From NCBI GenBank assembly GCA_017745295.1, contig JAGHZR010000001.1, forward strand, positions 248,001 to 312,000: a stretch of 64,000 nt of DNA, in the 5' to 3' direction. Position 1 is the stretch's first letter, and every line of letters begins with the position of its first letter. Shown here in pieces: positions 60,006 to 64,000 of the stretch. The notes beneath the pieces were generated by a model. That model was not told the DNA's origin, searched no databases, and saw only the letters and a program-made list of their open reading frames with translations. The position numbers and the translations under genes were made by a program. The stretch is from Novosphingobium sp. (GTDB lineage Bacteria > Pseudomonadota > Alphaproteobacteria > Sphingomonadales > Sphingomonadaceae).

Positions 60006-60917
60006 TTGGCCAGCATGGGTCTCAACCTCGACGAACAGAAGGCGGTCGACCGGTTCCGCAAGACGGTGGCCGAACCGTCGATGACGCAGCTGGTGATCCT
60101 CGATTTCTGGGCCGAATGGTGCGGCCCCTGCAAGGCGCTGACGCCGGTGCTGGAAAAGGTCGCCGCGGACTATGCCGACAAGGGCGTGGTCCTTGCCAAG
60201 GTCAATGTCGATGAAGAGCAGTTCATCGCCTCGCAGTTCCAGGTCCGCTCGATCCCGACGGTCTATGCGATCTTCCAGGGCCAGCCGGTGGCGGACCTGA
60301 CCAGCGCCCGCACCGAATCGCAGCTGAAGCAGACGCTGGACCAGTTGCTGTCGCAGCTTCCGGTGCAGCCGGGCGGCGCCGAGCCGCAGCAGGACCTCGC
60401 CCCGCTGATCGCCATGGGCGAGGAAGCCCTGTCCGAAGGCGACGGCGAGCGCGCCGCGTCGATCTTCATGCAGATCCTCGAACTGGCGCCGGAAAACGCC
60501 GAAGTCATTGCCGGCTTCGTGCGCGCGCTGGTGCTGGCCGGACGCATCGAGGAAGCCGAGCAGGTACTCGACAGCCTCGAACCGGCGCTTGCCGCCGATC
60601 CGCTGGTCGAGCGCGCCCGTTCGGCGCTGACGCTCGCCAAGGACAAGCCCGAGGACAGCGAACTCGCCGCCCTGCGCGCCGCCGCTGCCGAGCGCCCCGC
60701 CGACCTGGAAGCCCAGCTCGCTTTCGCCAATGCCGCTTTCGCCGCCGGTGAGCGCGATGCCGCCGCCGACACACTGCTGCGCATGGTCGCGGCCGACCGC
60801 GAATGGAACGAAGGCGCCGCGCGCGCCAAGCTGCTCCAGATCTTCGAGGCGACCGGCCTGGAGGATCCGTGGGTCTCGGCGACCCGCCGCAAGCTCTCCA
60901 CCGTCCTGTTCGGCTGA
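60006..60917 (+). CDS. Thioredoxin-TPR protein, CnoX/YbbN-like
   Basis: Residues about 1-115 form a thioredoxin domain with the active site WCGPCK; residues 125-303 form TPR-like helical repeats. This layout is that of CnoX (YbbN), a holdase/redox chaperone. The TTG at 60006 has AGGAG 8 bp upstream and is preferred to the ATG at 60015; it gives 303 aa. Unlike E. coli CnoX, the CxxC pair is retained, so oxidoreductase activity is likely. The Lon-N-domain gene follows by 1 bp. Confidence 0.85.
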   Translation: MASMGLNLDEQKAVDRFRKTVAEPSMTQLVILDFWAEWCGPCKALTPVLEKVAADYADKGVVLAKVNVDEEQFIASQFQVRSIPTVYAIFQGQPVADLTSARTESQLKQTLDQLLSQLPVQPGGAEPQQDLAPLIAMGEEALSEGDGERAASIFMQILELAPENAEVIAGFVRALVLAGRIEEAEQVLDSLEPALAADPLVERARSALTLAKDKPEDSELAALRAAAAERPADLEAQLAFANAAFAAGERDAAADTLLRMVAADREWNEGAARAKLLQIFEATGLEDPWVSATRRKLSTVLFG

Positions 60918-60918
60918 C

Positions 60919-61530
60919 GTGACGCGAATCACCATCTTCCCGCTGCCGGGCGCGGTGCTCTATCCGGGGCTGCAATTGCCGCTCCATATCTTCGAGCCCC
61001 GCTATCGGGCGATGGTGAGCGACGCCCTCGCCCGCGACCGGCGCATCGGCATGATCCAGCCGCAGCGTCCGGTCGAGGGCGCCCCGCTGTTCACGATCGG
61101 CTGTCTCGGCCGGATCGGGGATGTCGAGGCGCTGGAGGACGGGCGGTTCAATATCGTGCTGACCGGCGAATCGCGCTTTCGCATAACCCGCGAACTCGAC
61201 GTGACGACGCCGTTCCGACAGGTCGAGGCGGAACTCCTGCCCGAGCGCGAGGATGAAGTGCTCGCCCCGATCGAGCGCGCCAGCTTCGAGCGCGAGGCGA
61301 AGCGATTCGCCGATGCCCAGGGCTACGCGGTGGACTGGGACCAGGTCGGTCGGCTCGACGACATGGCGCTGATCAACGGTGTCTCGCAGATCGCGCCGTT
61401 CGACGCCGCCGCCAAGCAGGCCCTGCTCGAAGCCGAGACCCTGCCCGCGCGCTGCGAACTGCTGGTGCAGTTGATGCAGTTCTTCGGTCGCCATTCGGAT
61501 GACGATGACGACGGCGTGACCCTGCAATGA
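60919..61530 (+). CDS. Lon N-terminal (substrate-binding) domain protein
   Basis: The GTG at 60919 gives 203 aa. IFPLPGAVLYPGLQLPLHIFEPRYRAMV is the typical start of the LON substrate-binding domain, with no AAA or protease part. Stand-alone proteins of this type are common in alphaproteobacteria next to cnoX-like genes, but their role is not established. It is probably coupled to the upstream gene. Confidence 0.85.
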   Translation: MTRITIFPLPGAVLYPGLQLPLHIFEPRYRAMVSDALARDRRIGMIQPQRPVEGAPLFTIGCLGRIGDVEALEDGRFNIVLTGESRFRITRELDVTTPFRQVEAELLPEREDEVLAPIERASFEREAKRFADAQGYAVDWDQVGRLDDMALINGVSQIAPFDAAAKQALLEAETLPARCELLVQLMQFFGRHSDDDDDGVTLQ

Positions 61531-61547
61531 GATGATCGAGAACTCTT

Positions 61548-61637
61548 CGTCATCCTGAACTTGTTTCAGGATCCATTTCTGACCATCGACGGCGGGTCGA
61601 TCGGCACGATGGATCCTGAAACAAGTTCAGGATGACG
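61548..61637. repeat. Perfect 29-bp inverted repeat
   Basis: Arms at 61548-61576 and 61609-61637 are exactly complementary (29 bp, core CCTGAACTTGTTTCAGGATC) with a 32-bp loop. It follows the Lon-N-domain stop by 17 bp and lies between convergent genes, so it may act as terminator as well as a repeat element. Confidence 0.9.
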
Positions 61638-61673
61638 GGGTAAAATCGGGACGACTCTGCTTAACCGCGAGCC

Positions 61674-62045
61674 TCAGCGCTTGCCGTTACCCGGCAGCCT
61701 CGCCTGACTCTCCAGCACCCGCTCGCGCATGTAGAGTTCCTGGGCTTCTCGCGGCGACAGGCCGTCGCTGCCGTAACGCTTCGCCAGCGAATCGATCTGC
61801 TGCCGTTCCTTGCGCAGCCTCTTGGAATCCTGCTTCGAAAGACGACCGGACTCGCGGCCTTCGCGGATCGCTCTGTCGACGTTGCGAAGGTCGAGGCGAT
61901 AACGCTCTGCCTCGGCTTTTTGCTGGATGTCACGATAGGGCGGGCTGCTGGGCCGCGGCGCGGGAGGCCCCACGATATGCCCCTCCGCCCCGGCTGCGAC
62001 CAGCAGCAATATCCCGGCGGAACAGACAGACAGCAAGCGGAGCAT
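61674..62045 (-). CDS. Hypothetical secreted protein
   Basis: The start at 62045 (MLRLLSVCSAGILLLVAAGAEG) gives a signal peptide and a 123-aa product whose mature part is charged and helical (QQKAEAERYRLDLRNVDRAIREGRESGRLS, then LSPREAQELYMRERVLESQ). Probably periplasmic coiled coil. A longer start at 62086 would not have the signal. Family unknown. Confidence 0.65.
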   Translation of the reverse strand: MLRLLSVCSAGILLLVAAGAEGHIVGPPAPRPSSPPYRDIQQKAEAERYRLDLRNVDRAIREGRESGRLSKQDSKRLRKERQQIDSLAKRYGSDGLSPREAQELYMRERVLESQARLPGNGKR

Positions 62046-62114
62046 CGCACCCTCCTTTGCGGCAGAGAAGGGTGAGACTGGCTCAAACCGCTGAACCGGC
62101 GATGAATTCCGCCG

Positions 62115-62750
62115 CTATTGCAGCAGGACCGTCTTCACCCCGTCGATCACATATTGCGCGGCGAGCGCCGCCAGCAGCACGCCGAGAAGGCGGGTGATCA
62201 CGGCCTCCACCTTGTCGCCCAGCACCCGCATCAGCGGCCCGGCAGCGGCAAGCGCGGCGAAGCTCAGCGCCATCACGGCAATCATCGCCGCCAGCACCGC
62301 GAGCGTCTGCTCCATCCCGTGCGCGCGCGAGGTCAGCAGCATGATCGTCGCGATAGAGCCTGGCCCCGCCAGCATCGGCATGGCCATCGGGAACACCGAG
62401 ACGTCGTCCACTTCGGGCGTCTCGGCATGGTGGGCGATGATCTTCTCGGCCCGTTCCTCGCGGCGCTGGGTGCGCTTTTCGAAGACCATGTCGATGGCGA
62501 TCATGAACAGCATGATGCCGCCCGCGATGCGGAAGGCGTTGAGTTCGATATGGAGCGCGCCCAGCAGCCGCGCGCCAAACAGCGCGAAGACCACGAGGAT
62601 GGCGGTCGCGATCATGCAGGCACGCGCGGCCATGGAAATCGCCTGCGAGCGGCTCGCGTCGGCGGACAGCCCGGCATAGATCGGGGCGCAGCCCGGCGGA
62701 TCGATCACCACGAACAGCGTGACGAAGGCGCTGAGGAAGATTTCATACAT
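62115..62750 (-). CDS. MarC family membrane protein
   Basis: The 211-aa inner-membrane protein has six hydrophobic segments and MarC (UPF0056) hallmarks: LFVVIDPPGCAPIYAGL near the N-terminus, FRIAGGIMLFMIAIDMVF, and FPMAMPMLAGPGSIATIMLL. Despite the name, the family is not shown to cause drug resistance; its transport role is unknown. Confidence 0.92.
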   Translation of the reverse strand: MYEIFLSAFVTLFVVIDPPGCAPIYAGLSADASRSQAISMAARACMIATAILVVFALFGARLLGALHIELNAFRIAGGIMLFMIAIDMVFEKRTQRREERAEKIIAHHAETPEVDDVSVFPMAMPMLAGPGSIATIMLLTSRAHGMEQTLAVLAAMIAVMALSFAALAAAGPLMRVLGDKVEAVITRLLGVLLAALAAQYVIDGVKTVLLQ

Positions 62751-62774
62751 GCGAGTTTTTGCCCCTTGGCCCCG

Positions 62775-63506
62775 TTATTGCGCCTTGGGCGCGGCTACGT
62801 CGCTGCGCAGCACTTCGGTCATCGTCCCGTTCTTCAGCAGTGAGACCGACAGCGAACGCGAATGGTCCGCATTGACGTGATAGCTCCAGCGCAAGGTGCC
62901 GTCCTTCGAACGCCCCTTGCCGTCCATGCCCGGCGCCGCATCCGGCACTTTGCCCTCGACGATCAGCGCATCCGGATCTGGTCTGTCACCGGGGCGGGCG
63001 CAGTCGGCGACCGAGGCCGAGAGCATGTCCGAATTCGGCAGCGCCTGCGCAAGGCTGTCGCCCTGGTCGAGCACCCAGCGATAGTCGCCCTTCTTGCGCT
63101 TCTGCCAGATCGTCGTGAAATAGCCGACCGAACCGTCCGGCTGCTGCCAGCCGCCCTTGGTGACGCCCATGGTGCCGTCACAGCTCATCCAGACCTGCGA
63201 GGCCTGCCACTGCACAGGCGCCGCCGGTTCCTTGCGCCCGCTGAGCCAGGTCTTGGCACGCACCGGCTCGGGCACGAACATGACCGCTTCATCGTCGGCG
63301 AATTCGTCGAAGGCCTTCCACTGCCCCTTCTCGCGCGCCGCCCGCGCAAAGGCGATTTCGGCGGCGACGAGCGCGCTGGGATTGGCGGTGCCCACGCCGG
63401 GCGAATAGTCCGGCCTGCGCCGGGCGTCGGCCGGGGCGGCGGCGATCGCCATCATGACGACCCCGCCCGCCGCAGCCGTCAGGACCCGGCGCAGCGCCCG
63501 GTTCAA
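62775..63506 (-). CDS. Secreted SnoaL/DUF4440-like protein
   Basis: The TTG at 63506 ([28 protein letters not shown]) overlaps the folD stop (TTGA) and gives 243 aa with a signal peptide. Residues about 45-160 resemble the SnoaL/NTF2-like fold ([33 protein letters not shown] and [22 protein letters not shown]). An extra domain follows with two Cys. It has no assigned activity. Confidence 0.68.
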   Translation of the reverse strand: MNRALRRVLTAAAGGVVMMAIAAAPADARRRPDYSPGVGTANPSALVAAEIAFARAAREKGQWKAFDEFADDEAVMFVPEPVRAKTWLSGRKEPAAPVQWQASQVWMSCDGTMGVTKGGWQQPDGSVGYFTTIWQKRKKGDYRWVLDQGDSLAQALPNSDMLSASVADCARPGDRPDPDALIVEGKVPDAAPGMDGKGRSKDGTLRWSYHVNADHSRSLSVSLLKNGTMTEVLRSDVAAPKAQ

Positions 63507-64000
63507 AGCGCGCTCTCGTCCAGCGAGAGACCGACGTTGCGGTGCGCCGCGACCACGGTGTTGCGCAGCAGGACGGCAATGGTCATCGGCCCGACCCCGC
63601 CGGGAACCGGCGTGATCGCGCCCGCCACTGCGGCAGCCGAGGCGAAATCGACATCGCCCACCAGCCTGGTCTTGCCTTCCTCGGCAGCGGGAACGCGGTT
63701 GATGCCCACGTCGATCACAGTCGCGCCGGGCTTGAGCCAGTCGCCCTTGACCATCTCCGGACGACCGACGGCGGCCACCACGATGTCGGCGCGGCGCACG
63801 ACTTCGGCGAGGTCCTTGGTGCGGCTATGCGCGACGGTGACGGTGCAGCTTTCGGCGATCAGCAACTGCGCCATCGGCTTGCCGACGATGTTCGAACGAC
63901 CGATCACCACCGCATCGAGGCCCGAAAGCGAACCCAGCCGGTCCTTGAGCAGCATCACGCAGCCCAGCGGCGTGCAGGGCACGAAGCCCGGCAACCCGGT
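63503..64000 (-). CDS. folD: Bifunctional methylenetetrahydrofolate dehydrogenase/cyclohydrolase FolD (5' end outside window)
   Basis: FolD interconverts methylene-, methenyl- and formyl-tetrahydrofolate. The C-terminal 166 codons are present: [11 protein letters not shown], the NADP-site motif [13 protein letters not shown], and the tail [21 protein letters not shown] are diagnostic. The gene runs off the right edge, so the N-terminal catalytic part with the active-site Lys is not seen. Confidence 0.96.
   Translation of the reverse strand, partial: TGLPGFVPCTPLGCVMLLKDRLGSLSGLDAVVIGRSNIVGKPMAQLLIAESCTVTVAHSRTKDLAEVVRRADIVVAAVGRPEMVKGDWLKPGATVIDVGINRVPAAEEGKTRLVGDVDFASAAAVAGAITPVPGGVGPMTIAVLLRNTVVAAHRNVGLSLDESAL

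Overview
The window is GC-rich chromosomal DNA from an alphaproteobacterium, most likely a sphingomonad (Novosphingobium/Sphingobium type). This rests on the compact flagellar locus, an FlbD-like regulator, DUF4169 and DUF3617 small proteins, class I ribonucleotide reductase without an ATP cone, and the sphingomonad-style palindromic intergenic repeats. The genus is inference; no 16S gene is present.

Region 1 (1-26.4 kb) is a large flagellar locus: the 3' part of flgI, then flgJ-flgK-flgL, motA-motB, an ahpC-ahpF peroxide-detoxification pair, a DUF2490 protein, flagellin fliC (minus strand) and, divergent from it, one long operon flbD-fliE-F-G-H-I-J-K-L-M-N-O-P-Q-R-flhB-fliD-fliS. Most genes overlap or nearly touch. 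A LuxR-type regulator with a degenerate receiver domain follows. Region 2 (26.4-31.7 kb) holds ordinary accessory genes: a hypothetical protein, a DUF3617 secreted protein, a PLP aminotransferase and two SDR oxidoreductases.

Region 3 (31,743-45,078) is an integrative element inserted in the 3' end of a tRNA-Thr(CGT) gene and bounded by a 39-bp direct repeat. Its core (35.3-42.1 kb) has a tyrosine integrase, a VapE-type P-loop protein, small membrane proteins each preceded by an intrinsic terminator, a truncated LysR-type protein, and GIY-YIG-like and SNase-like proteins. It has no capsid, tail or conjugation genes, so it resembles a phage satellite. Two AT-richer modules flank the core: on the left a minimal CBASS anti-phage operon (Cap15 membrane effector plus CD-NTase) with a DUF5677-like protein, on the right an unrecognised 798-aa protein with a HEPN RNase motif. 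Three truncated tRNA 3'-end copies at the right border suggest repeated integration.

Region 4 (45.2-64 kb) is housekeeping chromosome: a GST-like protein, trhO, nrdA, small stress proteins, an L,D-transpeptidase, a biotin operon (bioF, BioH-like esterase, bioC, bioD, bioA), a SPINDLY-type O-GlcNAc transferase, two tandem tRNA-Gly(GCC) genes, a CnoX-like thioredoxin/TPR protein, a Lon-N-domain protein, a MarC-family protein and the 3' part of folD at the right edge.
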